Shown here in pieces: positions 1 through 6,154 of a DNA stretch of 8,031 nt. Numbering within the stretch: position 1 is the stretch's first letter; every line of letters starts with the position of its first letter. The position numbers and the translations under genes were made by a program. This stretch comes from Chryseobacterium sp. UBA6632. GTDB taxonomy: Bacteria; Bacteroidota; Bacteroidia; Flavobacteriales; Weeksellaceae. The stretch covers positions 1-8,031 of the forward strand of contig DKLU01000059.1 of assembly GCA_002455915.1 (NCBI GenBank), written 5' to 3'. The notes under the pieces are model-generated. The model did not search any database. It saw only the letters and a list, made by a program, of their open reading frames with translations, and was not told the DNA's origin.

Positions 1-586
1 AAGGTTTTTGGTTTAAAATATTCAATTGATTTATATTTTCTTCTGAAATTCCGCCGCTTAAAAAATAGGGTAGAGAAATTTCAATTTCATTCAGAATATT
101 CCAGTCAAATTGTTTTCCTGTACCGCCGAATGCTTTTGAATCAGTGTCGAATAGGAGGTAGTTGATGGTTGATGGTTGAGAGTTGATGTTTTGCTGGAGC
201 TTACATTTAACTTCTGACTTCTCACTTCCTATTCTGATTACCTTAATAATTCTGGTTTCAATATTTATTTTTTTTCTTAATTCAATAATAAAATTTTTAT
301 CTTCATCGCCGTGTAACTGTATAAAATTCAATTTTGCTGTTTCGGCTGTATCAATAATTTGATCTAAACTTTCATTAACAAAAACTCCCACTTTTCCTTG
401 ATGCTCAATATTTGAGATTTCCTCTAAACTCAAATGATTCAAAACATATCTTGGCGATTTTTCATAAAAAATAAAGCCTAGAAAATTTACATTCATAGAA
501 ATTAATTCATGAATTTGGTCTAATTGAGTTAAACCGCAAACTTTCAGTTTTGTTTTATCCTGATTAGTAGATGGTTGGTGAGTCAT
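1..586 (-). CDS. trpF: Phosphoribosylanthranilate isomerase TrpF, 3' end cut by window edge
   Basis: TrpF converts N-(5-phosphoribosyl)anthranilate to the 1-deoxyribulose form (CdRP), the step between TrpD and TrpC. I translated it directly: 195 codons are present and the C-terminus lies beyond position 1. Family motifs appear in order: KVCGLT near residue 15 (catalytic Cys), FIFYEKSPRY, GVFVN, QLHGDE, LLFDTDSKAFGGTGKQFDW (catalytic Asp) and LSGGIS (phosphate-binding loop). ATG at 586 is the only reasonable start: an in-frame stop lies just upstream (596-598) and the next Met falls after the catalytic Cys. This leaves an unusual polar N-terminal extension of about 13 residues (MTHQPSTNQ...). 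Between the KVIRIG strand and LLFDT lies a low-complexity stretch encoded by two heptamer arrays (161-188 and 211-231). It starts 25 bases after trpC and is the last operon gene visible. Function is certain from the motifs; whether the repeat-bearing protein is fully active cannot be told from sequence. Confidence 0.95.
   Translation of the reverse strand, partial: MTHQPSTNQDKTKLKVCGLTQLDQIHELISMNVNFLGFIFYEKSPRYVLNHLSLEEISNIEHQGKVGVFVNESLDQIIDTAETAKLNFIQLHGDEDKNFIIELRKKINIETRIIKVIRIGSEKSEVKCKLQQNINSQPSTINYLLFDTDSKAFGGTGKQFDWNILNEIEISLPYFLSGGISEENINQLNILNQKP
161..188. repeat. Heptamer tandem repeat (GTTGATG type) inside trpF
   Basis: On the + strand there are four consecutive 7-mers: GTTGATG, GTTGATG, GTTGAGA, GTTGATG. 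On the coding strand they encode the low-complexity run around NINSQPSTIN in TrpF. Such degenerate heptamer arrays resemble the short tandemly repeated sequences that are usually intergenic in bacterial genomes; here the array lies in an open reading frame without breaking it. A second, different heptamer array lies 22 bases to the right. Confidence 0.75.
211..231. repeat. Heptamer tandem repeat (CTTCTGA type) inside trpF
   Basis: On the + strand there are three consecutive 7-mers, CTTCTGA, CTTCTCA and CTTCCTA, followed by a partial copy TTCTGA (232-237). They encode the GSEKSEV part of TrpF on the minus strand. With the GTTGATG array at 161-188 this forms a paired unit, two heptamer tracts around a 22-base spacer, which looks like one inserted repeat element. 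Confidence 0.65.
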
Positions 587-611
587 TGTTACACTTTTAT
601 CCGTTTGATAA

Positions 612-1385
612 TTAAATATTTGAGGTAAATTCTTCGAAAGCTCTCGATGGATTATTATTTTTCATAAAATATTCACCCATTAAGAAACCATTAAATCCTT
701 TTTCTTTTAAATATTGAAAATCTTCAATGCTATAAATTCCGCTTTCGGCTACTGAAAGAACATCATCAGGAAGCTGATTTTTCAATTGAACAGAATGTTG
801 TAAATCAACTTTAAAATCTTTTAAATTTCTATTGTTAATGCCTACTAAATCAATGCTTTTATTAAAATGTTTCAATTCTTCTTCCGTGTGAATTTCCAAT
901 AAAACTTCCATTCCAAGTTCATGAGACAAATCAGTAAATTCTGCAACCTGATGAGGTGTGAGACAAGCGGCAATTAATAAGATAACATCCGCGCCAATGC
1001 TTTTAGCCCCATAAAACTGATATTCATCAATCATGAAATCTTTTCGCAAAATGGGAATATTAATATGATTTCTTACACTTAAAATATCGTCAAAACTTCC
1101 TCCAAAAAAATCTTTATCCGTTAAAATAGAAATTCCGCTTGCTCCAAAATTTTCATACGCTGAGGCCACTTCCAAAGGTGAAACCTTATCATTAATAATT
1201 CCTTTTGAAGGCGATTGTCTTTTGAATTCGGCAATAATTCCACTTTTGTCTTTTATGCTTTCTTTAAGAGAACATGTTTTTCTTCCGAAAAATTCTGAAT
1301 CTTTCAACTGTTGAATAGAAACTATTGTTTTTGAATTTGAAATTTCCTGTTTTTTTCTTGTTATGATTTTATCGAGAATATTCAT
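612..1385 (-). CDS. trpC: Indole-3-glycerol-phosphate synthase TrpC
   Basis: TrpC closes the indole ring: CdRP to indole-3-glycerol phosphate, with loss of CO2 and water, in the cytoplasm. The 257-residue protein is a normal-length single-domain (beta/alpha)8 barrel. Visible active-site segments are AEFKRQSPSKG (E53, K55, S58), SILTDKDFFGG, LRKDF (K115, the expected general acid), LLEIHTEEE (E164), GINNRNL (N184/N185), VAESGI (E214, S215) and GFLMGEYF near the end, the phosphate-binding end of the barrel. It is not fused to TrpF, unlike in E. coli. It lies 13 bases after the ankyrin lipoprotein gene and 25 bases before trpF, so it should be co-transcribed. The protein has no Trp residue. The ATG at 1385 gives the usual MNILDKII N-terminus. 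Confidence 0.97.
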   Translation of the reverse strand: MNILDKIITRKKQEISNSKTIVSIQQLKDSEFFGRKTCSLKESIKDKSGIIAEFKRQSPSKGIINDKVSPLEVASAYENFGASGISILTDKDFFGGSFDDILSVRNHINIPILRKDFMIDEYQFYGAKSIGADVILLIAACLTPHQVAEFTDLSHELGMEVLLEIHTEEELKHFNKSIDLVGINNRNLKDFKVDLQHSVQLKNQLPDDVLSVAESGIYSIEDFQYLKEKGFNGFLMGEYFMKNNNPSRAFEEFTSNI

Positions 1386-1398
1386 TCTTTCTAAGTTT

Positions 1399-2769
1399 TT
1401 ATAATTTTAAACCAAGCCATTTTTTGTTTCCTGTTCGTTCTACCGTTTCTTTTAATGTACTTTGTATTGTATGACCATAAAAATCTTTAACATCGGTGCT
1501 TGCTCCGTTTTTTAGCAGTAAAACTGCAATATCGTAAAGATCGTATTGAATCGCTTTTAAAAGAGGAGTTTGTTTATCATCGTTGGTTTGGTTCACATCA
1601 GCTCCTTTTTGTATTAACAAATCTACTGCCTTAAGATTTTTTTCGTTCCAAACCGACACTAATAGTGCTGTTTCTCCATCGTTTTTCTGTATATTTACGT
1701 CTGCGCCATTTTCCACAAGATATTTTGTAATTTCGAAATTGGTTTTCCATAATGCTTCCGTTAGCGGAGAAACACCTCCGAAACCTTCGCTCTTTTGGTT
1801 TACATTTGCTCCTTTTTCTACAAGATATTTTACTTTTTCGATACAGTTGGAGGAAACCGCTTCTATTAATGGTGTTCTTCCGTACTTTTCAGTATTTATT
1901 TTCGCTCCTCTTTTTATTAAAAAATCCATAAGCTCCGTTGAGCAGAATTCATTGCTTGAGGCGCAGGAAAGTGGAGTTATACCATCTTTAGAAACCGCAT
2001 TGATATTTCCGCCTTTGCTCACAATCTTCTTTGCAATGTCAGTAAAACCTCTTTTGCAGGCATACATCAGAGCGTTTTCTCCATCTTTTGGATTGTTGTA
2101 ATTTACATCAGCACCTTTATCTATTATTTTTGAAATAATTTCTTGAGAAATAGTTTCGGAGTACAAAGCATCCAGAAGCGTGTTCCTTCCTGTTTCTTTG
2201 TTGGAGCTGTTCACGTTTATATTTAGGTCTAACAATTTTTTAGCAACGTCGTTCCATTCATAAGCTAAAGCCCATTGCAAGGCAGAAGTTCCATTTAAAT
2301 CTTTACTATCGATCTTAGCATTTGCATTGTTGTTCAGCAGAAATTTTGCCATTTCCTCGTTTCTATTAGCACAAGCTAGAAAAAGTGAAGTATGACCAGC
2401 TTTATTCTGAATATTAATATCCGCATTGTTGTCGAGCAGCAATTCTGCGATTTTTATTTGATTATAAAAAGTTGCTACCATCAGCATTGTCCATTCTTTA
2501 TTGGAAGTATCAGTTCCATTTTCTTGTCTTCCTCCTCTAAAAAATCCATCAAATCGGGAATTTACATCGATTCCTTTGTTGAGTGCATCTTGAACACCTT
2601 TAACATCTCCATTTTTAATGATCTCTATTATTTTTTCGCTTTCGACTTTTGGAAGTTCAATAATTTTTTCCTGAGTTTTTACAACCGGAATTATTTTTTT
2701 CTCAGCGGGTTTATCTTTACAATTTTGTAATGAAAAAGAAAAAACTAAAAATACGAGCACTTTATTCAT
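1399..2769 (-). CDS. Ankyrin-repeat lipoprotein inside the trp operon
   Basis: This 456-residue protein begins with a lipoprotein signal peptide (MNKVLVFLVFSFSLQNC, lipid-carrying Cys17), so it should be anchored in a membrane on the periplasmic or outer side. A charged Lys/Glu linker follows, and then about ten to eleven ankyrin repeats from roughly residue 52 to 430. Repeated cores such as TPLIEAV, LLDNNADINIQNKAGHT, YLVEKGANVNQ, LLIQKGADVNQTND and VLLLKNGAS are clear, and a short C-terminal cap ends in KKWLGLKL. Ankyrin arrays bind other proteins; no catalytic domain is visible, and the partner and role are unknown. The gene sits 17 bases after trpD and 13 bases before trpC on the same strand, without an obvious promoter or terminator of its own, so it is probably expressed with the trp genes. 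It has six Trp residues, unlike its neighbours. It could be a recent passenger or a truly Trp-regulated surface protein. Confidence 0.93.
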   Translation of the reverse strand: MNKVLVFLVFSFSLQNCKDKPAEKKIIPVVKTQEKIIELPKVESEKIIEIIKNGDVKGVQDALNKGIDVNSRFDGFFRGGRQENGTDTSNKEWTMLMVATFYNQIKIAELLLDNNADINIQNKAGHTSLFLACANRNEEMAKFLLNNNANAKIDSKDLNGTSALQWALAYEWNDVAKKLLDLNINVNSSNKETGRNTLLDALYSETISQEIISKIIDKGADVNYNNPKDGENALMYACKRGFTDIAKKIVSKGGNINAVSKDGITPLSCASSNEFCSTELMDFLIKRGAKINTEKYGRTPLIEAVSSNCIEKVKYLVEKGANVNQKSEGFGGVSPLTEALWKTNFEITKYLVENGADVNIQKNDGETALLVSVWNEKNLKAVDLLIQKGADVNQTNDDKQTPLLKAIQYDLYDIAVLLLKNGASTDVKDFYGHTIQSTLKETVERTGNKKWLGLKL

Positions 2770-2786
2770 TTGTGTTTTATTTTTAA

Positions 2787-3773
2787 TTATTCACTAATTG
2801 CTTCAAGACATTTCAATGCTTTTCCGCCAAACAAACTTTCCTGTGCCAGCAAAAGGCAATCATCATAATTTCCAAATTTATGGGTATGATAAAGCGCAAC
2901 CGAAGCATTTGCCAACACCACTGAATTTTGTGATTCTGTGCCTTTTCCATGTAAAATATTTCTAAAAATTTGTGCAGTTTCTTGAGTGGTTTTTCCAGCC
3001 TGAATACTTTCTGCTGTTACCGATTCAAATCCAAGATCTTCAGCTGAATAAATTTCTTCGCCATTTTTTGTGATAATCTTACTGTCCTGGGTCAGGCTGA
3101 TTTCATCATAACCATCCATTCCGTGAACTAGGATAAATTCTTTACTGTCTTTCTGTAAAAGGTATTGGTAAATTCGCGCAATTTCCAGATTGTAAACTCC
3201 AATCATTGAATACTGTGGTTTTGCAGGATTGACCAAAGGCCCCAAAAGATTGAAAAATGTTCTCAAACCCAACGATTTTCTCAATAATCCAACCGATTGA
3301 AGGGCAGGATGGAAGTATGGTGCATGTAAAAAACAGATGTTTGCCTTTTCCAAGTCTTCCTGTAATCTCGCGGAATCATTTTTAAATTCATACCCCAACT
3401 CTTCCAAAACATTAGAAGCGCCTGTGGTCGTAGAAGCTCCGTAGTTGCCATGTTTCGTTACTTTTTGTCCGGTTCCCGCCACTACAAAGCTTGCCAATGT
3501 TGAAATATTGATCGTATTTTTTCCGTCGCCGCCCGTTCCGACAATATCAATCGTATCACTGGTATCTAGAGTTACCGGAACCGCCATTTGCAGCAGTGCT
3601 TCACGGAAACCTTCAAGTTCTTTCAGCGTGATATTTCGCATGAGAAAAACGGAAATAAAGGCAGTAACTTCTGTCGCATTGAATTTATTTTGAGCAATTT
3701 CAATCATAATCGCTTTTGCCTCAGATTTCGACAAAGTGTGATGATTAAATAAATATTGCAGTATTTCTTTCAT
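2787..3773 (-). CDS. trpD: Anthranilate phosphoribosyltransferase TrpD
   Basis: TrpD joins anthranilate to PRPP to give phosphoribosylanthranilate. Starting at ATG 3773 (MKEILQYLFNHH...) the protein has 328 residues, close to the family norm. It has the N-terminal helical domain, the PRPP-binding loop DIVGTGGDGKNTINIST (GTGGDG at residues 79-84), VTKHGNYGASTTTGASNVLEELG (KHGN at 107-110) and the later LLRKSLGLRTFFNLLGPLVNP segment that lines the anthranilate channel. The frame stays open upstream to a TTG at 3815, whose first bases overlap the trpG stop (TTGA); that start would add 14 residues (MKTLEIPSTQKSPK). I prefer the ATG because MKEIL is where family homology begins, but the coupled TTG start is possible. 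It is not fused to TrpG. It contains no Trp residue. Confidence 0.95.
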   Translation of the reverse strand: MKEILQYLFNHHTLSKSEAKAIMIEIAQNKFNATEVTAFISVFLMRNITLKELEGFREALLQMAVPVTLDTSDTIDIVGTGGDGKNTINISTLASFVVAGTGQKVTKHGNYGASTTTGASNVLEELGYEFKNDSARLQEDLEKANICFLHAPYFHPALQSVGLLRKSLGLRTFFNLLGPLVNPAKPQYSMIGVYNLEIARIYQYLLQKDSKEFILVHGMDGYDEISLTQDSKIITKNGEEIYSAEDLGFESVTAESIQAGKTTQETAQIFRNILHGKGTESQNSVVLANASVALYHTHKFGNYDDCLLLAQESLFGGKALKCLEAISE

Positions 3774-3811
3774 TTTTGGAGATTTTTGGGTGGAAGGAAT
3801 TTCTAATGTTT

Positions 3812-4414
3812 TCAATTGAGAAGGAAATTTTTAATGATTACCTCTCCGTCCGGAGTTAAAATACTTTCAGGATGAAACTGAACGCCATGTACATCATATT
3901 CTTTATGCTGCAATGCCATGATCATTCCGTCTTTATCTACTGCCGTAATTTCCAATTCTTCTGGGAAATTTTCAGGATTCACTGCCCAACTATGATATCT
4001 TCCGACTTCTAAACCGCTTGAAAGATTTTTGAAAAGCTTGGTGTCATTTTTAACCAAATCAGCCGAAGTTGCAACACCATGAAAAATTTCCGAAAGATTA
4101 ATTAAGCTTCCGCCAAAAGCTTCTGCAATGGCCTGTTGACCTAGGCAAACACCCAAAATACTCTTCGTTGAGGCGTACTTTTTAATTAAATCTAACAAAA
4201 TACCTGCTTCTTCGGGAATTCCGGGACCTGGTGAAAGGATGATTTTATCGTATTTCTGGATTTCTTCTAATGTGATTTGATCATTTCTAACCACATCAAC
4301 TTTTGACCCCAAAATTCTTTCAATAATCTGAACTAAATTATAGGTGAAACTGTCGTAATTATCGAATACGAGAACTTTTGCTTCAAAGTTTGTACTTTCT
4401 ATTATATTGTTCAT
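3812..4414 (-). CDS. trpG: Anthranilate synthase glutamine amidotransferase subunit TrpG
   Basis: TrpG hydrolyses glutamine and passes ammonia to TrpE for anthranilate synthesis. The 200-residue protein is a class I glutamine amidotransferase of normal length for a stand-alone subunit. It shows VLVFDNYDSFTYNLV (residues 14-28), the oxyanion-loop segment LSPGPGIPEEAG (60-71), GVCLGQQAI with nucleophile C90, RYHSWAV (139-145) and VQFHPES with catalytic H181 and E183. In some bacteria the same type of subunit also serves folate synthesis (PabA), but its position between trpE and trpD makes Trp synthesis the main role. It begins 17 bases after trpE; its TGA overlaps the possible TTG start of trpD. 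One Trp residue (W143, in the conserved HSW) is present. Confidence 0.96.
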   Translation of the reverse strand: MNNIIESTNFEAKVLVFDNYDSFTYNLVQIIERILGSKVDVVRNDQITLEEIQKYDKIILSPGPGIPEEAGILLDLIKKYASTKSILGVCLGQQAIAEAFGGSLINLSEIFHGVATSADLVKNDTKLFKNLSSGLEVGRYHSWAVNPENFPEELEITAVDKDGMIMALQHKEYDVHGVQFHPESILTPDGEVIIKNFLLN

Positions 4415-4431
4415 TTTTCTCTTTTTTTTAA

Positions 4432-5856
4432 TTAATTTTCAACCAATTTTTCCGCCTTTTCAACGGCTTTTTTCAACGCATTCAATTTATTATTCACTTC
4501 CTGTAATTCACTTTCAGGGTTTGATTTTGCCACCAATCCGGCTCCTGCCTGATAATATAAAGTATTATTTTTGCTTAAAAAAGTTCGGATCATAATGGCT
4601 TGATTGCAAGTTCCATTTAGACCAATCATTCCGATGCAGCCACCATAATAACCGCGGGAATCTTTTTCATATTTATTGATTAATTGTAATGCTTTATGTT
4701 TTGGTGCACCGCTTAAAGTTCCCTGTGGAAAGGTAGTTGCAACCATTTCAAACGGATTTGTTTTTTCCTGTAAATCGGCGGTCACTTCGCTTACCATGTG
4801 GATTACGTGAGAGAAAAGTTGGATTTCCTTTAATTTGGTTACGGTTATATTTTTTCCGAGTTTTCCCAAATCATTTCTCGCTAAATCTACCAGCATTGTA
4901 TGTTCTGCATTTTCTTTAGGATCACTTTTTAGGGCTTCAATAGATTGTAAATCAATATCAAAATTCCCTGTTCTTTTGAAAGTTCCGGCGATAGGGTGAA
5001 TGATAGCCTTATTGTCTTTAATAATTAATTGACTTTCAGGGCTTGAACCAAATAATTTGTAATTTCCGTAATCGAAGAAAAATAAATAAGGTGAAGGGTT
5101 GATATTTCTCAACGCTCGATATACATTGAATTCATCACCTTTAAATTTCTGCTCGAATCTTCTGCTCAACACCAACTGAAAAACATCGCCGCGCATACAA
5201 TGTTTTTGCGCAGTTTCTACCAGATCAAGATATTCTTCATCGGTGATATTTGAAGTTTCTGCACCATTTTTTTCAAAAGGATAAATAATGGTATTTTGAT
5301 TTTTAATCAGACTTTCTAATGAATGAAACTCAGATTTTACACCCTGAATTTGATTTTCAATAAGATGCATTTCGTCGTTATAATGATTGATGGCGATTAC
5401 ATATTGATAGAGTCTGTATCGAAGAATCGGGATTTCAACCTCAGGGCTTTGTGCTTTGAACTTTACATTTTCAAAAAACTGAACCGCTTCAAAACTGGTA
5501 TATCCAAAAAGGCTTTGCGCTGTTTCTTCAATCGAATCACTGGCTTTTTCACATTCAAAACATTTTGAAAAATCCTCGAAAATATCCGAAACTTTATGAT
5601 CGATAATGAATTGTTTTACAGGGTTTTCTTCCGGAAACTTAATTTCAAATTCATTTAAATTTTTAATTTCAATTCCGGCAACCGCATTGATGGCGATAAA
5701 CGAAAAATTATTATCAATATTCTTAGCATCAGAACTTTCCAGAAGAATAGTGTCCCTGAATTTATCCCGAACCTGCAAATAAATATTCATCGGAGTCTGA
5801 AGATCACCCAATGTTTTTTTCGAGGTCGTTTTAATTTTTATTTTTTTATTGAACAT
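4432..5856 (-). CDS. trpE: Anthranilate synthase component I TrpE
   Basis: TrpE converts chorismate plus TrpG-supplied ammonia to anthranilate and pyruvate, the committed step. The 474-residue protein has the N-terminal regulatory domain with the feedback site motif LLES (38-41) and NPSPYLFF (253-260), both of which contact inhibitor Trp in known TrpE structures, so allosteric inhibition by Trp is expected. The C-terminal chorismate-binding domain shows HPIAGT (287-292), EHTMLVDLARNDLG (318-331), HVIHMVSEV (350-358), TFPQGTLSGAPK (375-386), YYGGCIG (403-409) and AGAGLV (437-442). The LLES motif and the adjoining trpG separate it from PabB and isochorismate synthases. It is the first enzyme gene after the leader; the gap from the attenuator U-tract to its ATG is 29 bases. 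It contains no Trp residue, consistent with having to be made under Trp starvation. Confidence 0.97.
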   Translation of the reverse strand: MFNKKIKIKTTSKKTLGDLQTPMNIYLQVRDKFRDTILLESSDAKNIDNNFSFIAINAVAGIEIKNLNEFEIKFPEENPVKQFIIDHKVSDIFEDFSKCFECEKASDSIEETAQSLFGYTSFEAVQFFENVKFKAQSPEVEIPILRYRLYQYVIAINHYNDEMHLIENQIQGVKSEFHSLESLIKNQNTIIYPFEKNGAETSNITDEEYLDLVETAQKHCMRGDVFQLVLSRRFEQKFKGDEFNVYRALRNINPSPYLFFFDYGNYKLFGSSPESQLIIKDNKAIIHPIAGTFKRTGNFDIDLQSIEALKSDPKENAEHTMLVDLARNDLGKLGKNITVTKLKEIQLFSHVIHMVSEVTADLQEKTNPFEMVATTFPQGTLSGAPKHKALQLINKYEKDSRGYYGGCIGMIGLNGTCNQAIMIRTFLSKNNTLYYQAGAGLVAKSNPESELQEVNNKLNALKKAVEKAEKLVEN

Positions 5857-5885
5857 GTAAGGTTAATTTTAAATTTATTGTAAAC

Positions 5886-5920
5886 AAAAAAAGACTTCAA
5901 CGGCATCCGTCAAAGTCTTT
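5886..5920 (-). terminator. Intrinsic terminator of the trp leader (attenuator)
   Basis: On the minus strand, bases 5920-5907 (AAAGACTTTGACGG) pair with 5903-5890 (CCGTTGAAGTCTTT) as an unbroken 14-bp stem with two G-U pairs and a 3-base loop (ATG). Seven U residues (5892-5886) cover the last stem positions and the tail. It lies after the trpL stop codon and 29 bases before trpE, on the same strand, with no complete gene between promoter and hairpin other than trpL. A strong terminator in front of the gene it would silence is the signature of an attenuator. Confidence 0.93.
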
Positions 5921-6010
5921 ATTATATTGTTTTAATTGTATCTCTGTTGTGTTCTATTTACAACATGACAATAACATCAGACCCGACGAAGAGTTTGAAT
6001 GCCACCACCA
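5906..6010 (-). promoter_or_regulatory. Candidate alternative pairings of the trp leader RNA (antiterminator and Trp-codon hairpin)
   Basis: Two pairings compete with or control the terminator. In the candidate antiterminator, UUCGUCGGGUCU (5990-5979, codons 12-16 of trpL) pairs with the left terminator strand 5918-5906 over 12 base pairs (nine Watson-Crick, three G-U) with one bulged U at 5912. In the candidate protector hairpin, the three Trp codons plus His codon (6010-5999) pair fully with 5977-5966 over 12 bp, half of them G-U, which leaves the antiterminator strand in the loop. A ribosome stalled at the Trp codons would open the second hairpin and free the first strand. These were found by eye without energy calculation, so the exact architecture is uncertain. 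Confidence 0.6.
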
Positions 6011-6025
6011 AAAATTGTTGTTCAT
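5954..6025 (-). CDS. trpL: trp operon leader peptide, Trp-Trp-Trp
   Basis: This 24-codon reading frame (23 residues plus TAG) starts MNNNFWWWH and ends LLSCCK. Codons 6-8 are three consecutive TGG; random expectation for this in such a short AT-rich frame is very low. It starts about 10 bases after the expected transcription start of the promoter at 6039-6067. It ends 33 bases before the attenuator hairpin, and trpE follows. By analogy with proteobacterial trpL, its translation would sense charged tRNA-Trp: a ribosome stalled on the TGG codons would favour antitermination. There is no Shine-Dalgarno sequence, as is normal in Bacteroidota. I know of no reason for the peptide itself to have a function after synthesis. 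The call rests on sequence and position alone; codon-level conservation in relatives would settle it. Confidence 0.9.
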   Translation of the reverse strand: MNNNFWWWHSNSSSGLMLLSCCK

Positions 6026-6038
6026 ATTTAACATGGGA

Positions 6039-6067
6039 CAAATGTAGAATATTTTTTTGATACACAA
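6039..6067 (-). promoter_or_regulatory. Promoter of the trp operon (flavobacterial type)
   Basis: On the minus strand TACATTTG (6046-6039) matches the Bacteroidota -7 consensus TAnnTTTG. A TTG (6067-6065) lies 18 bases upstream, within the usual range for the -33 element; a second TTG lies 23 bases upstream. Transcription should start near 6032-6036, leaving a very short untranslated stretch before the trpL ATG at 6025. No operator palindrome was seen. Confidence 0.75.
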
Positions 6068-6154
6068 AACAAAAAAAGTGAAAATAAACAAACTTAAAAT
6101 TAAATTCATATATTTAAACAGTTGATATTTAGTTCAATAAAATTACTTTTTTTA

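Noticed and set aside
161..237. CRISPR array or mobile element in trpF
   Set aside because: The units are 7 bases long, with no spacers of CRISPR size, no terminal inverted repeats and no transposase.
1386..1398. Possible separate promoter for trpC in the gap after the ankyrin gene
   Set aside because: The gap is only 13 bases and I saw no TAnnTTTG element on the minus strand there.
1583..2101. Open frame of 172 codons on the plus strand across the ankyrin gene
   Set aside because: It is antisense to a clear ankyrin-repeat protein; its composition (rich in Phe and Ser) reflects the complement of the repeats and it has no recognisable motif.
6096..6117. Small AT-only hairpin (TTAAAT / ATTTAA) followed by TTTT on the minus strand after the cupin gene
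   Set aside because: A 6-bp stem with no G-C pair in an AT-rich spacer is too weak to call a terminator, though something must separate the cupin gene from the trp promoter.
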